From Meconema thalassinum (lineage: Eukaryota; Arthropoda; Insecta; Orthoptera; Tettigoniidae), in the NCBI GenBank assembly GCA_946902985.2, contig OX336388.2, positions 229,206,467-229,270,466 of the forward strand: a stretch of DNA of 64,000 bases, given 5' to 3'. Below, one piece after another: positions 1 through 10,937 of this stretch. Position numbers and translations under genes: made by a program. Position 1 is the stretch's first letter. Each line of letters starts with the position of its first letter. The notes below the pieces were generated by a model. It was not told the DNA's origin. It did not search any database and saw only the letters and a program-made list of their open reading frames with translations.

Positions 1-836
1 ATATTTTAATAGACTTTTCTCGTGATTTAACTCTCTGAGTGCAGTGAAATGTGGTACAGTAAATGATTTTACAGATTGTAATGCACTGCCATCTAATTTA
101 ATTCAATTGTTTACATAACCTCAAGATGGCGGCTGTGCGAAATGTTAAAATTAAGTTTTTATTTCTTGTGTCGTAATCATGCGATCGAAGTGAAAGTTTG
201 AATAATGAACCTAGGCAATAATTGTCCTTGAATGGTACATAACTCTATGGCCTATACATATAACAATCCTAAGTGGCGAGCTTCCGAAATATTTAGACGG
301 TTCTCAATATCTATGAATCTTTCACAGCAACCAAACTGATTTTTTAATGTTCATAGAGACTATGAACATATGTTCACCTATAGGACTTTCAGTAACCTGG
401 TGAGCACAAATCCAACAAGGCAGCGACGCGAAGTATAAATATTTAAATGGACGTTTCTCGCGAATTAACTATCGGAGTGCCGTGAAACGTTGCACGTTAA
501 ATGCTTATACAAATATTGATCCACTGGCATCTAATGTATTTCAATTGTTTGCATAATCACAAGATGGCTGCTGTGCGTAATTTTAAAATCTCGTTTTTAC
601 TTCTTGTGTTCTAATCATGCGATTGAAGTTTGAATACCACACGTTCACAATAATCTTAATGTAATAGTACAAAAATAAAAATCCAACCTGGCGACCATCT
701 GAAATATTTAGACGGTTCTCAATATCTACGAATCTGTTACAGCAATTTAACTGAAATGTTGTATGTTGATTGAGGCAATTAACATGAGCAGGATATATGA
801 AAATAGGCTGTATAGTTCTTCAAGGAACTACTTGTT
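1..836 (+). mobile_element. HINE-1 repeat, 3' part (Helentron-like, non-autonomous)
   Basis: This is the 3' half of a repeat whose fuller copies lie at 31,446-32,977 and 26,175-27,397. It contains the recurring phrases 'agatggcggctgtgcgaaat' and 'atcatgcgatcgaa'. It ends at about 832 with a short hairpin (AGTTC / GAACT stem) followed by CTTG. No coding capacity is seen. Assignment to Helentron-associated elements (HINEs) is inferred from the 3' hairpin, the subterminal inverted motif agcctatttt/aaaataggct and the microsatellite near the 5' end of complete copies. Confidence 0.6.
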
Positions 837-837
837 A

Positions 838-1890
838 TTTATGTACTATTACATGAAGATTATTGTTTGCGTGTGGTATTCAAACTTCTATCGCATGATT
901 ATTACACAAGAAGTAAAAACGAAATTTTAAAATTTCGCACAGCTGCCATCTTGTGGATATGAAACCCATTGAAATAAATTAGATGCCAGTGTATTAAAAT
1001 TTGTATAAGCATTTAACATGCAAAGTATCACTGCACTCGGATGGTTATATCGCGAGAAACATCCATTGAAATATTTATACTTCGCGTCGCCGCCATGTTG
1101 GATTTGTGCTCACCAGGTAACTGAAAGTCCAATAGGTGAACTTATGTTCATAGCCTCTATGTACATAAAAAAAACTGTTTGATTGCTGTGAAAAATTCGT
1201 AGATATTGAGAACCGTTAAATGTATTTCGGATGCTCGCCATTTTGGATTGTTATATGTATAGGCCATAGAGTTATGTACCATTAAAGGAAAAACACAGCG
1301 TAGCTTCATTATTCAAACTTTCACTTCGATCGCATGATTACGATACAAGAAATAAAGATTTAATTTTAAAATTTCGCACAGCCGCCATCTTGAGGTTATG
1401 TAAACAATTGAACTAAATTAGATGCCAGTGCATTACACTACGTATAATCATTTACTGTAACACATTTCACTGCGCTCAGTTGACTAATCACGAGAAAAGT
1501 CTATTAAAATATTTCAACTTCGCTTGGCCGCCATGTTTGTTTTGTACTTTACAGGTTTTTGAAAGTTACATAGATATACTTTTAGCAGTTTCCATTATCA
1601 TCGTACAAAATTTCAGGGTGATATCTGTAAAAATTTCGGAGATACTGGCTGGTGAAATATTTCGCACAGCCGCCGTGTTGGATTGGTGAGACAGAATTAA
1701 ATTTGAAGGGCACGGTCGGGGTAGTCCGGAATGGTGCTATGATCTTACCGAGTTTCATTGAAATCGCTCCAGCCGTTTAGAAGTTATTAGGGGGAACACA
1801 CACACCATCACACATGCACACACACACGGACAAAAGGTGATCTCATAAGGCTATTTTTTTTTTCATAAAAAGAAAATAGGTTAAAAATGC
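838..1890 (-). mobile_element. HINE-1 repeat, inverted copy
   Basis: This is the same family as 1-836 in opposite orientation, so the two copies lie tail to tail. Its 5' end is at about 1,890, where aaaataggtt and ggctatttttttt form the 5' hairpin. An (AC)n-rich stretch at 1,795-1,835 corresponds to the GT microsatellite of the other copies. The phrase tctaaacggctggagcgatt is recognisable in reverse near 1,765-1,790. Confidence 0.6.
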
Positions 1891-2357
1891 AATTGTACAA
1901 TGACCGGCAAAAAGAAAGGATTACTTTAAAAATTGAACATTATATTCATTCAAATCATAAATATGTACGGTATAGGGCTATAGTGCGTCTCTACCTTAAA
2001 AGACAGTACGCATTAAATGAGGCGCGCTGATGCCAGATCTACTGCATACACAAAGTTCTGAAACATGATGTAATATAACTCGTATTACAGGCGTGGTTTT
2101 ACGCAAAACTCGGGAAATTTCCAAAATATTTGTTTGTTGTATATAACCGGACCTCATACCTTGCAGCGAACAACGCTACAATATTTAGATATGATACGCC
2201 GAACCTCTGAGCGCGAGTTTAATGCACACATTATAACAATTTTTTGTTTCAATTATTCATGAATGTGATAATATTATAATATGTTATAATTTATGATATT
2301 ACATTTTCACGAATATCCTAGGTTTTAATAAATTATAATATGATATTTTTCATGAAT
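1891..2357. other. No gene or known repeat recognised
   Basis: AT-rich sequence. Degenerate tandem phrases (tataatatgttataatttatgatatt) occur near 2,265-2,350. No ORF of note and no RNA gene seen. Confidence 0.5.
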
Positions 2358-2371
2358 ATTACATATACCTG

Positions 2372-2703
2372 AGCCTCCGTGGCTTAGGCGGCAGCACGCC
2401 GGCCTCTCACCGCTGAGTCCGTGGTTCAAATCCCGGTCACTCCATGTGAGATCTGTGCTGGACAGAACGGAGGCAGACAGGTTTTTCTCCGGGTACTCCG
2501 GTTTTCCCTGTCAAAATTTCATTCCAGCAACACTCTCCACTATCATTTCTTTTCATCTATCATTCATTTAATCATTGCCCCAGAGGAGTGCGTCAGGCCT
2601 CGGCAGCCGGCACAGTTCATATCCTCGCCGCTAGATAGGGGCTTCATTCATTCCATTCCTGACCCGGTCGGAGACTGGAAGCAGGCTGTGGATTTTCATT
2701 TTC
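2372..2703 (+). mobile_element. tRNA-derived SINE with intact target duplications
   Basis: The head is tRNA-like: a box A-like motif TGGCTTAGGCGG at about 2,381 and a box B-like GGTTCAAATCC at about 2,423, spaced as in RNA polymerase III internal promoters. The 332-bp element is flanked by the perfect 14-bp duplication ATTACATATACCTG at 2,358-2,371 and 2,704-2,717. That supports L1-type (target-primed) insertion and fixes both boundaries. The 3' tail is short and T/C-rich (ttttcattttc) rather than poly(A). Confidence 0.85.
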
Positions 2704-2717
2704 ATTACATATACCTG

Positions 2718-3255
2718 TGGTATATATATTGCGGTCCCCGAAATTTACCCAATTTTGTGTGGTCAATGCAGCCAAAATTAAATTCTTCATTTCTTGTTTC
2801 TTAAATGAGACGTTGTTCCATTTTATATAGTTCTTCATTTGCGCCCATACTTTTTTCGATGGGATTAAGTTCACTGTGGTATGGTGGCAAGCGAAGAACA
2901 TAATTTTTTGCTGATTTGGCCATCTCGTCAATGATGTATTTATCATATCTGAATCTGCTTTGAGTCACAATAAAACGAAGCTCCCGTTTTAACATATCAT
3001 TTCGAAAAGGGACCCCATTTGAGTGAGTCAATCTATAATCCGGTCTTTTCTCCGTTATAGGTAACAGTTCGATTTTCCGACATTGTCTGTTACTAGGATC
3101 GATCTTTCGGGAACATTGGGCAACAATAACTGCTCGGCGAACCACTTTTCATACACTTCACCTGTCATTTCGTCGTGGGTGTCTGCCGCGTCCTTTTGGA
3201 ACAGGGACGTTAACTCTGCACCATTAACGAACCCTTGCTCATTCCCGAATATAAC
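2718..3255 (-). pseudogene. Tc1/mariner-superfamily (DDE_3) transposase relic
   Basis: Read on the minus strand in more than one frame, this stretch gives transposase blocks in family order. The first is NGAELTSLF and HDEMTGEVYEKWFAEQLL near 3,150-3,230. Next is a DN motif near 3,090, the place of the second catalytic Asp. Last comes RLPPYHSELNPIE near 2,860, the classic block around the third acidic residue, followed by a WAQMKNY segment in another frame. At least two frameshifts break it, so no functional enzyme is encoded. The N-terminal DNA-binding half is missing. The family call (DDE_3) rests on the PPYHSELNPIE block; the exact subfamily is not determined. The SINE target site at 2,704 abuts its 3' end. 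Confidence 0.75.
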
Positions 3256-3261
3256 AAAGTC

Positions 3262-3465
3262 AAACCACGGAAACCACTTAGAGGGTGGCTGAGGTAGGAA
3301 TCAAACCCGCCTCTTCTCAGTTTTGTCTTATGAAGTTGAGTACACCCCGTTCCAGCCCTCAGACCAGAATTAAATTTCTTGGCAGAGCCGGGATTCAAAC
3401 CTGGGCCTCAACGGTGACAGCCAGGAATGCCAGCCACTACGTAATGACGCGGACAATTTATAAAG
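3262..3465 (-). mobile_element. SINE family A, minus-strand copy
   Basis: In reverse complement it reads as a tRNA-like head with a box B-like block (caggtttgaatcccggctc), then a body shared with 24,085-24,540: ctctgccaagaaatttaatt, gattcctacctcagccaccctc and gtggtttcc. The 5' and 3' ends are not sharp and no clear target duplication is seen. Confidence 0.65.
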
Positions 3466-4205
3466 AATACAAGGACACTTCATTTCACAGTTTAACTTCA
3501 CACCATCACCTACCGTCCATCAAACGCCGTCGGGGAGATACTGGCGCCGGAGTACACAAACTTACGCAGCGTCAGCGCTGGGCGGGAGGAGTAAGTGCGA
3601 TCGATAACTTATGAATGCTATCTGATATCGAGCTCGGGTTTGTTTTAAAAACTATTTCAGGTATTAATGATCATTTCTTCTCGCTTAGTCACCAACGTAA
3701 AGTCAAAAGCAAAACAGTTTCTCTCTAAGTAACTTTTCTGTGATACCATCTCAGATTTTTCAAGTCAGATTAAAACAAAATCATAACTTTCTTACTATGA
3801 AAATAATTACTGCCCTGAGAAATAGAGTAACTTCTACCAACATCAGGCAATCTAAAATAAATACTTGATCTGTTGCGATCATTAGTTCATTATCTATGGC
3901 GTGATAAGTTTCATATCTGCAAAAATATAGATTCACGCTAAAATATCGTAATTGTGAAAATTGGGCCATGTGTTAATTATTTATGGCTTTTATTTTTACA
4001 TCATCATAAAGAGTGGAAAATTCTCTATAAGACCACGCAAACAGTTTCTTAGATTTGTCACTTTCAATTATTGAGAAATGGCAACATCGCCGGGGTGGAA
4101 GAGGACGAAGCTAATTGCAGGACATAGGAGTGCGAGTGAGAGGCAACTACTACATTTAATTCCGTACTGTCTTTTAAGGTAGAGAAGCTCTATAGTACAG
4201 TACAT
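3466..4205. other. No gene recognised
   Basis: AT-rich sequence with short fragmentary ORFs only. No RNA gene or repeat family recognised. Confidence 0.45.
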
Positions 4206-4606
4206 ACAGTAGTTATAGCATGGAAGTATGGTTAATTGGTTTCCTGGCTGCATTACCATTCTTCATGTCACTGTTTCACTTAACAATAGTGATTCTTTGA
4301 CAGGACGCTGTTTCCCGCGCGCCATCGCTATCGTCAACAATGCAATGTTTTATTGTATTTTCTTTAGCCACTTGTTGGCCTAGGAAAAGATCAACACAGC
4401 CATATCCTCAGTTGTTGTTGTGCAATTCAGAAACGAATATGCGCTTGAGACCTGGGCAGAGGCTCTGATCGAAAATGGTGGCGCGCACATCTTTCCGCGG
4501 GAAACAGCATCATGTCAATGAATCGCTATTGTTAACTGAAACAATGACATGAAGAGTGATAATACATCCAGGAAACCTTACTTCCATGCTATAAACAGTA
4601 ACTTAT
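4206..4606. repeat. Fold-back (inverted-repeat) element, about 400 bp
   Basis: Two arms of roughly 110 bp face each other. The left arm (4,209-4,320) contains tagcatggaagta, ttcttcatgtcac, ttaacaatag and gctgtttcccgcg. The right arm (4,484-4,604) contains the same blocks in reverse complement with scattered mismatches. The loop between them is about 160 bp. This resembles a fold-back MITE. No ORF is seen and no target duplication was identified. Confidence 0.6.
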
Positions 4607-4644
4607 GTTCATATTTATGATTTAAATGAAAGTAGTGTTGGTTT

Positions 4645-5142
4645 TTTAGCCTATTTTCATTTATGAAAGAAAAAAGAATAGGCTTATGAAATCACCCTTT
4701 GTTCGTGTGTCTGTCCGTGTGTGCGTGTGTGATTCGTGTGTGTGTATGTGTCCCCCTCCTCCTAATAAAATCTAAACGGCTGGGGCGATTTCAATGAAAC
4801 TCGGTAAGTTCATGGCACTATTCCGGACGACCTCCACCGTGCCTTTCAAATTTTGTTACATCTCACCAATCCAACATGGCGGTCGTACAAAATATTTCAC
4901 CAACATTCAATACCTCCGAAACTGTTACCGATACCACTCTGGAATTTTGTACGGTGATAAAGGGAACTACTAAAATTTCCCCTATGTGACTTTTGAAAAC
5001 TTGGTAACTACAAAACCAACATGGCGGCCAAGCGAATTTGCGACTTTTAAATAGACGTTTCTTGCGATTTAACCAACCAAACGCTATGAAACTTGGTACA
5101 GTATATGTTCATACACACTGTAATACACCGACATCTAACATC
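4645..5142 (+). mobile_element. HINE-1 repeat, 5' part
   Basis: It begins with the 5' hairpin (agcctatttt ... aataggct), then a GT-rich microsatellite at 4,705-4,750, then the family phrases ctaaacggctggggcgattt and caatccaacatggcgg. It is cut off at 5,142, where a mariner end joins it. Confidence 0.6.
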
Positions 5143-5319
5143 TGCTGCTGCTCGCTTTGTATCGTCACGTGACGTGCACGCGTACCCTCTAGCGAGGGGC
5201 TGTGACCTTCCACGCTCTGGTCGGAACCACACCTCGTTACACACGCCACGATTAGCCGATGTCGTCACCAGTTTGCGCATTCCAGCCTCCGGCTCGTTAC
5301 TTTTTGAACGCACCTTATA
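5143..5319. mobile_element. Orphan terminal repeat of a mariner-like element
   Basis: About 177 bp, closely similar to the right terminal inverted repeat of the element at 33,610-34,442. Shared blocks are cacgtgacgtgcacg, ccctctagcga, ctctggtcgga and tactttttgaacgcacctta. Only one end is present here, so this is a solo terminal fragment. It ends in TTATA, consistent with a TA target. Confidence 0.65.
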
Positions 5320-5334
5320 TATAATCTTTGGAGT

Positions 5335-5945
5335 TCTTTTGTCTTCCATTCTTTCAATGTGGACCAGTCATCGTAGCAGATGAGCCTTCCACGGTCTTCC
5401 TCTTCCTTGCTTCCCCAGAACTTTTCCTTCCAGTATGGTGGTCCGGAACTCATTATGACGTAGGGTGTGGGCAACGAACTTGGCTTTCTTCTTTTCTACA
5501 GTAGTGATCACTTTCCTTGTTTCGTCTGCTTCCTTGAGGAACCATTCGTTTGTCTTTTCTCCGTCCAGCTTATTTTCAGCATCCTTCTCCACAACCACAT
5601 TTCCGCTGCTTCCAGGCGTTGTATGTCCTGTTACCTTAGAACCCAAGTTTCGCATCCGTATAACAAAACACTCCAGGCAAATGTTTTGAGAAAGGATTTT
5701 CTAGTTTTAATGCTAATGTGCCTGCTTTTCTCTTATTGCTGGACGCCTGTTTAGCGAGGGCGATTCTCCTTTTGATTTCTGTGGTGCACCTATTATCGTC
5801 AGTGACAATACTTCCTAAGTAGCGGAACTGACTGCACTGTTAGAATGGTTTCACCATTGTTATCGATGTTTGTTTGAATATTTTCTTTCGATTTGTTGAC
5901 AACTAACACTTTAACTTTGGAGGTATTCAGTTTCAAATTTGTTTC
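5335..5945 (-). pseudogene. LINE reverse transcriptase, C-terminal fragment (minus strand)
   Basis: Minus-strand frames give RT-downstream sequence characteristic of insect non-LTR retrotransposons: LNTSKVKVLVVNKSK near 5,920, then KAKFVAHTLRHNEFRTTILEGK near 5,450 and a WSTLKEWKTKELQ tail. Frameshifts and stops interrupt it. No catalytic FADD motif or endonuclease is included, so it is a 5'-truncated dead copy. The family differs from the LINE at 8,997-9,958. Confidence 0.6.
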
Positions 5946-6527
5946 CTTTAGACTCGCAGCATTTTACTTATTAAATAATATCAAAAATTAACACTGTTTT
6001 TTAAAGGTAATTGTTCCAGGAATTTAGTGAGCATATCTGGGGAGAAGGCTCTGTATACGGTGGCTCTGAATTAATAACTTATAGTTAAAAACATTAAATT
6101 CTATAAGAATATAATCGCTATGCAATGAAGAAGGCGGATATTTAGCGGGTGAGGATTCCTCTTTTGATTCAAACTTTGTTAGCTCTAATAATCTGTATGA
6201 GGAGCGTTTTACCAGTAATAGAGCTTCTTCTTCGCTGTGAGCCGATAAAAAGTTTAAACCCTGTCGGCAGCCATTAGTGCTTGTAAAGACAGCTATTTCC
6301 ATTCCAACCGAGTCTTCACAAGGCTTTACTCTGACCCTTTCTACAGCTCAAATCCTTTTGCTCCGACATTTTGCTTGCTTTAATCCTCAAAATTTTTATG
6401 TTTTAAATATCCCTCTGCCATCTAGCGGAGCATAGAGAAAGAAGACGTGTGACAAACATCCCAATTCCTTCTGCTCTACATTACCACACGAAGCTCTCAA
6501 TGGAAGATGCTCCCGCAATAATCATTT
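5946..6527. other. No gene recognised
   Basis: The longest reading frame, on the minus strand at 6,024-6,302, matches nothing I recognise. No repeat family identified. Confidence 0.4.
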
Positions 6528-6622
6528 GCTGTGGATAACATGGATTGCAGTTGAAAGAAATCAGAAACCACCTATTGACGTCGAATTGACAGGTGAAAAT
6601 CTATAGAAAGTGGAAGATGATG
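6528..6622 (+). pseudogene. Short LINE RT fragment
   Basis: The segment gattgcagttgaaagaaatc ... gacaggtgaaaatct parallels the region of the LINE at 9,219-9,623 that encodes ECSRKKSE...LAGEKL. About 95 bp remain, followed by a (GAT)n run to 6,640. Confidence 0.5.
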
Positions 6623-6640
6623 ATGATGATGATGATGATT

Positions 6641-7443
6641 AGGGCCCGGATGTTGATGCCGTTTAAAATATGCACTTAAAACTTTCAAAAATGACTGTAA
6701 TAAATTACCTAAAAATCGAAAAATGCACTATAAAATGGAGAAAATGATCTTATAATAATAAACTCACCAATATTTCAAAAATGAAATCTTAAGCTCAAAC
6801 TGAAAAGTCAATCAAAATAGATTTATAGCACTTAACAAAAGGTTTATGTTCACTTTAGTCTGATGTTGTCAAATGTAAATGATCTGCGTTTATCAGCCAA
6901 CAAGTTTTTATAATTATCTCGAAAAACTGCGTTCAACATCAACTGATGTGATCGGAGCGTACTTGACGTGAGGAATGTCGTTTTCTACTAAATCCTCCTC
7001 AATCCCATCCAAGCAGTAGTTTTCACCAGAAACAATGTCTGAGATTTTGCAGAATGTGTCATACCCGGTGATTTAGTCCAACATTTTTTTTTTTCAGTTT
7101 TGATGCAATACCCGTAGCAATTTCGCCACGATTGTTGCTAAGACTTAGTTTCCACCCGGATGATTAAGGAAATGGAATCATTATTTCAATATTTTAAATT
7201 ATCTTGTATCAGCTACTAACTTCTTCTTAATTATGAGAGACGTAACTCCCTCATATAAAGCTGTGACATGACTAAATTGGAAAAAATGACCTCAAAAGGC
7301 CGATTTCTATAAAATAAGAGCAAAAAATCTACCAAACACAAAAAAATGCTCTTAAAATGGAAAAATATGTACTTTTCTATGTACTTCAGCATTGTTTTAG
7401 ACAGCTCAGTAAAGAGATGACATGTCATCAACATCCGGGCCCT
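6641..7443. mobile_element. Non-autonomous DNA transposon with AGGGCCCGGATGTTGATG ends
   Basis: The left end reads AGGGCCCGGATGTTGATG at 6,641 and its reverse complement lies at the right end (7,426-7,443), giving an ~800-bp element with ~18-bp terminal inverted repeats. The interior is AT-rich, with repeated phrases such as aaaatgcac and aaaaatg...ctcaaaa, and has no coding region. The flanks are (GAT)n-like on both sides, so the target duplication cannot be read unambiguously. The superfamily is undetermined. Confidence 0.65.
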
Positions 7444-7654
7444 AGTGATGATAATTATTGTTATTTTAAGGGGCCTGACATCTAGGTTCTTCTTCTTAAG
7501 TATTCAATCCATGGATTGGTCTGCGGCAGTTCTCCAGTCGGCTCTATTTATAGCTTTCCTCTTCATCTCTTCATAGTTTCTGCATCCTACATCAGACATG
7601 ATTTGCTGTACGTATTGTAGGTGTGGTCTTCCTCGACATATTTTGCCTTCAACC

Positions 7655-8454
7655 AGGGCCGTATTTCTAAATAGGCTAAGTAGGCTGCAGCCTAGAGCGG
7701 CAAATTATCAGGGGCGGCAGTTTGGAAATTAATTCAAAGGTTAAAATAAAGTATTTCAGACGTTAATAATATTTTCTGTACGAATTTAAGAATACATGTT
7801 ACTTAAAAATATGGTTTATTCCTTCTACAGTTTTTCCTGCCTTAGAAGAGTTAAGAACTATCTGCGAACTAGTATTTATGAAATACGCTTAAACTCACTT
7901 TCATTACTTTGTATTGAGGCAAATACAACAAAAAACCTTTCATATGAGGACATTATTAACGAGTTGGCCATTAGGGTCGTAAGAAAACTATGTAAATTTG
8001 AACATCAAGATTACGTGGGGTGAGTTGTTTTAGAGAAGTTTGTATATTTTCAACAAATAAAGCAATAATTAACTGCATTTTGTGTAGTTTCATTTCACCA
8101 TGTAGGACAACTTAATTCAAATTGAACACGGTTCTTCAATTACGCAAAAGATAGTCATTAGTATTAAAATATAACAATATGTGTAAAATAGTGATCGAAA
8201 CTCATTTTATTTTTTAACGAATCTTAAAAGAAGTAATTAAAAAACAAGTAGATAACTAATTTCATTATATAATTTATTATATAAACCATTAAAATTGTAG
8301 TTTTATCCAAACTAAATGAACTTTATGTTTAAAAAGGTGAAAACGCTAATGAACTATTTGTTGTATAAAACAAATGTATTAAGCAAATACGAACTATAGT
8401 GGGGGCGGCAAATGGACTTGAGCCTATAGGCGGCATACTCTTAAATCCGGCCCT
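7655..8454. mobile_element. Non-autonomous DNA transposon with 10-bp target duplication
   Basis: The ends AGGGCCGTATTT and AATCCGGCCCT are imperfect inverted repeats. The element is exactly 800 bp and is flanked by gccttcaacc at 7,645-7,654 and 8,455-8,464, a perfect 10-bp duplication inside LINE A. A target duplication of that length suits Mutator-like elements better than hAT (8 bp), but the superfamily is inferred. The interior near the ends is GGCGGCA-rich (gagcggcaaattatc and its counterpart). It contains one unassigned 75-codon frame (7,796-8,023). Confidence 0.75.
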
Positions 8455-8996
8455 GCCTTCAACCATTCCCTCCAATACCGTTTTCAGCAGGCTATCGTAT
8501 CTCAAAATATGTCCTATCAGTCCAGTCCTCCTCCTCTTTATGCTTTTCCATGAGGTATAATTTTCCTCCACCTTTTTAAATACTTCGTTATTTTTTCTGT
8601 CCAGCTAATTTTTAGCATTCTTCTATAACACCATTGTTCAAATAATTTAACCATCTTTTTTCTTCTCTTCCAATTGTCCACGTTTCGCAACCATAAAGGG
8701 CAATGCTCCAAACATACGCTTTTAATAATCTTTTTCTGGTTTTAACATTAATGGAATTTGTAGTGAATAATCGTTTCTTATGTGAAATGCTAATTTGGCT
8801 TGTAAAATTCTACATTTGATTTCTTTCTTGCTTCTTCCATCTTTGGTTATTTTGCTTCCGAGATATTCAAATTCTTGAACATTTTGTAGTGTTTTGTTGC
8901 CCACCACTATTCTTATACATGAGTCAGCTTTTTTTTTATCGCAGAGAATAGCTTTTGTCTTTGACTGGCTTATTTTCATGTTGTATTCATTGCCCA

Positions 8997-9958
8997 GACA
9001 GCAGTCATTCGAGCTGAAGGACATGAGAGAGAAGCTGGTATTCAGAAAGGTGTAAGGCAAGGCTGCAAATTATCACCCATACTTTTCAATCTTTACATTG
9101 AGCAAGCAATGAAGGAGATTGGAGAAAAGTTTAATGTGGGGATGAAGATTCAAGGAGAAACAATTTCAACTCTGAGATTTTACGATGACATTGTCATCTT
9201 GGCCGACACCCTGAGGATTTGAATGAGTTTTTGAATGGTATGGACTCGGTCTTGAGGAAAGATTTCATGATGAAAATTCATAAATGTAAAACAAAAATAG
9301 TGGAATGCAGCCGAAAGAAATCAGAATCCTCTATGGACATCAAATTGGCAGGTGAAAAACTAAAGGAAGTAGGAGACTTCTGTTACTTAGGAAGCAAAAT
9401 AACCAGTGATGGACGAAGCAAAGAGGATATAAAAAGTACGTTAGCTCAGGGAAGGAAAGCATTTCTGCAGAAAAGGAATCTGTTGACATCGAATATAGAT
9501 TTAGGTATAAGGAAGTCATTTTTGAAGGCCTTTGTCTGGAGCGTGGCGCTCTATGGAAGTGAAACTTGGACTATTGGTGCAGCAGAAAAGAGGAGAATTG
9601 AAGCATTTGAAATGTGGTGTTAGAGAAGATTGATGAAGATCAGATGGGTAGATAGGGTTACAAACGAAGAGGTATTAAGACTTGTGGCAGAGGAGAGATG
9701 TTTCTGGTGACTGCTAATGAAGAGAAGATATAGGTTGGTAGGACACATATTAAGACACCCAGAAATAGCAAGCTTAGTTATGGAAGGAAGGGTCGAGGGC
9801 AAGAACTGTAGGTGTAGACCAAGGTTTGAATATGTTAAACAGATTGCCTCAGATGTAGGTTGAGGTAGCTATGTAGAGATGAAACGATTAGCTCAGGACA
9901 GGGAGGAGTGGAGTGCTGCATCAAACCAGTCAAAAGACTGATGACTCAAACAACAACA
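8997..9958 (+). pseudogene. LINE B: 5'-truncated non-LTR retrotransposon inserted in LINE A
   Basis: The reading frame begins inside the RT domain: GVRQGCKLSPILFNLYIE near 9,050, then a catalytic block where FADD is FYDD (LRFYDDIVILAD, about 9,175), then YLGSKITSDGRSKEDIKS, WSVALYGSETWTIG and IEAFEMWC. After a stop at 9,621 comes LVGHILRHPEIASLVMEG and the 3' end (SNQSKD-stop, then caacaacaa). A frameshift near 9,215 and internal stops inactivate it. Target duplications attcattgccca (8,985-8,996) and attcatggccca (9,959-9,970), 11 of 12 identical, bound it exactly. The same family occurs at 36,365-36,811 plus 51,378-51,610 and at 38,173-38,409. Confidence 0.8.
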
Positions 9959-10599
9959 ATTCATGGCCCATGATTTCCTCCATTTTTACTATTATTTGTT
10001 TGAGATGTTGTTCACTATCTGCAACTATGGCAATGTCATCTGCAAATCTAATCATATTTATTTGTTCCTTATTCCTACATTCAAATCCTCTCGAACCTTA
10101 TTCAATGCATCCTGGACGTAGGCATTAAACAGCCCCTAATGGTTTGGGTGATTGTGATAATGATGATGTAATGTAAACTAAAATTAACACTAACTACATA
10201 CTTACATGCTCGAAAAAGAACTGGAAAACAAAGGAAGAATAAGGTAAATAAACGGCAAAAGATGCCCTCAACTTGGAAGGAAGGAGAGCAATGAAAGGCA
10301 GACAGGAAAGGGAAAGAGTGGAGGCCCACCATATAGTCAGTTTTTTTGTCGTGTAGCCTCCTGAGAGGCCGAGTGCAGGTCTTTGTAGCCGACGCCCGTG
10401 GGCGACCTGCGCGCCGGTATGAGAGATGGAATGGATGAAGATGAATTGAACTGAGCAAGGATATGGAAGGAAGCGGCCGTGGCCTGTCAGAAGGTACCGC
10501 CCCAGCATTTGCCTGGTGTTGAAAATGGGGAAACCACCTGCGCTTCTTTACTGCGAGAGCTAAGAGCTCAAGCGGCCTTTGACGTCCCTATAAAGGCTT

Positions 10600-10865
10600 C
10601 CAAAAGATGGTATATTGGCTTTCACGGCTAACAAAATAAACTCAGTATTTTTTTATAGATTTATGCCATGTCTTGTGTGGGGTTTCGCCTTGGAAGATTT
10701 TGCGGATTTTGCAGAACTGGACACAGCTGTGAAGGCGTGGGTACGCAGCACTCCGAAAGAATGGTTTCAGGAAGGTCTGGAGAGACTGACACACCGATGG
10801 CAAAAGTGCATGAAGTTACAAGCAGATTATGTTGAGAAGGTGGACGAAACAACTGATGTGTAACG
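10600..10865 (+). pseudogene. mariner transposase, C-terminal relic
   Basis: An open frame ending at 10,863 carries the mariner C-terminal signature: VKAWVRSTPKEWFQEGLERL, then HRWQKCMKLQADYVEK. In intact mariner transposases this follows the third catalytic Asp. Here the catalytic core upstream is absent, so the 82-codon frame is a relic rather than a gene. No inverted ends were located around it. Confidence 0.7.
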
Positions 10866-10937
10866 TGTAAAACGATATAGTACGCTCCTCGTAGTTCTAC
10901 CCATTTAATATCTATTCCATAAGCAAGAATAGGTACG

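Larger units (their letters stand above)
7489..10130 (-). pseudogene. LINE A: non-LTR retrotransposon, RT to 3' end, interrupted twice
   Basis: Minus-strand pieces are collinear with one LINE. 10,125-9,971 encodes the RT catalytic block (MIRFADDIAIVADSE). 8,984-8,465 encodes YNMKISQSKTKAIL, EFEYLGSKITKDGRSKKEIK and GLIGHILRYDSLLKTVLEGM. 7,644-7,489 is the 3' terminal part, with an (AAG)n-type tail. Two later insertions split it: LINE B at 8,997-9,958 and a TIR element at 7,655-8,454. Stops and frameshifts make it inactive. The FADD motif and the 'LGSKIT.DGRS' block place it among non-LTR retrotransposons; assignment to the RTE-like group is tentative. Confidence 0.7.
7467..10545. repeat. Repeat R, split by a nested LINE insertion
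   Basis: A complete parallel of this repeat is at 12,578-13,306, beginning ttaaggggcctaacatctag and continuing cccctaatggtttgggtga. Here the first ~20 bp lie at 7,467-7,488 and the continuation starts at 10,131. LINE A and its own insertions fill the gap. The distal part (10,455-10,545) contains the SINE-A body in reverse (ggaagcggccgtggcctg, agcatttgcctgg). No ORF. The nature of R (SINE-like or other) is unknown. Confidence 0.55.

Noticed and set aside
2423..2450. True tRNA gene at SINE heads (2.4, 15.4, 20.5, 20.9, 24.1, 55.8 kb)
   Set aside because: Only boxes A and B are kept. I cannot form a convincing cloverleaf, and each head continues into a SINE body.
7478..9958. Twin-priming inversion of a single LINE
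   Set aside because: The plus and minus parts cover the same LINE region and LINE B has its own target duplication, so they are separate insertions.
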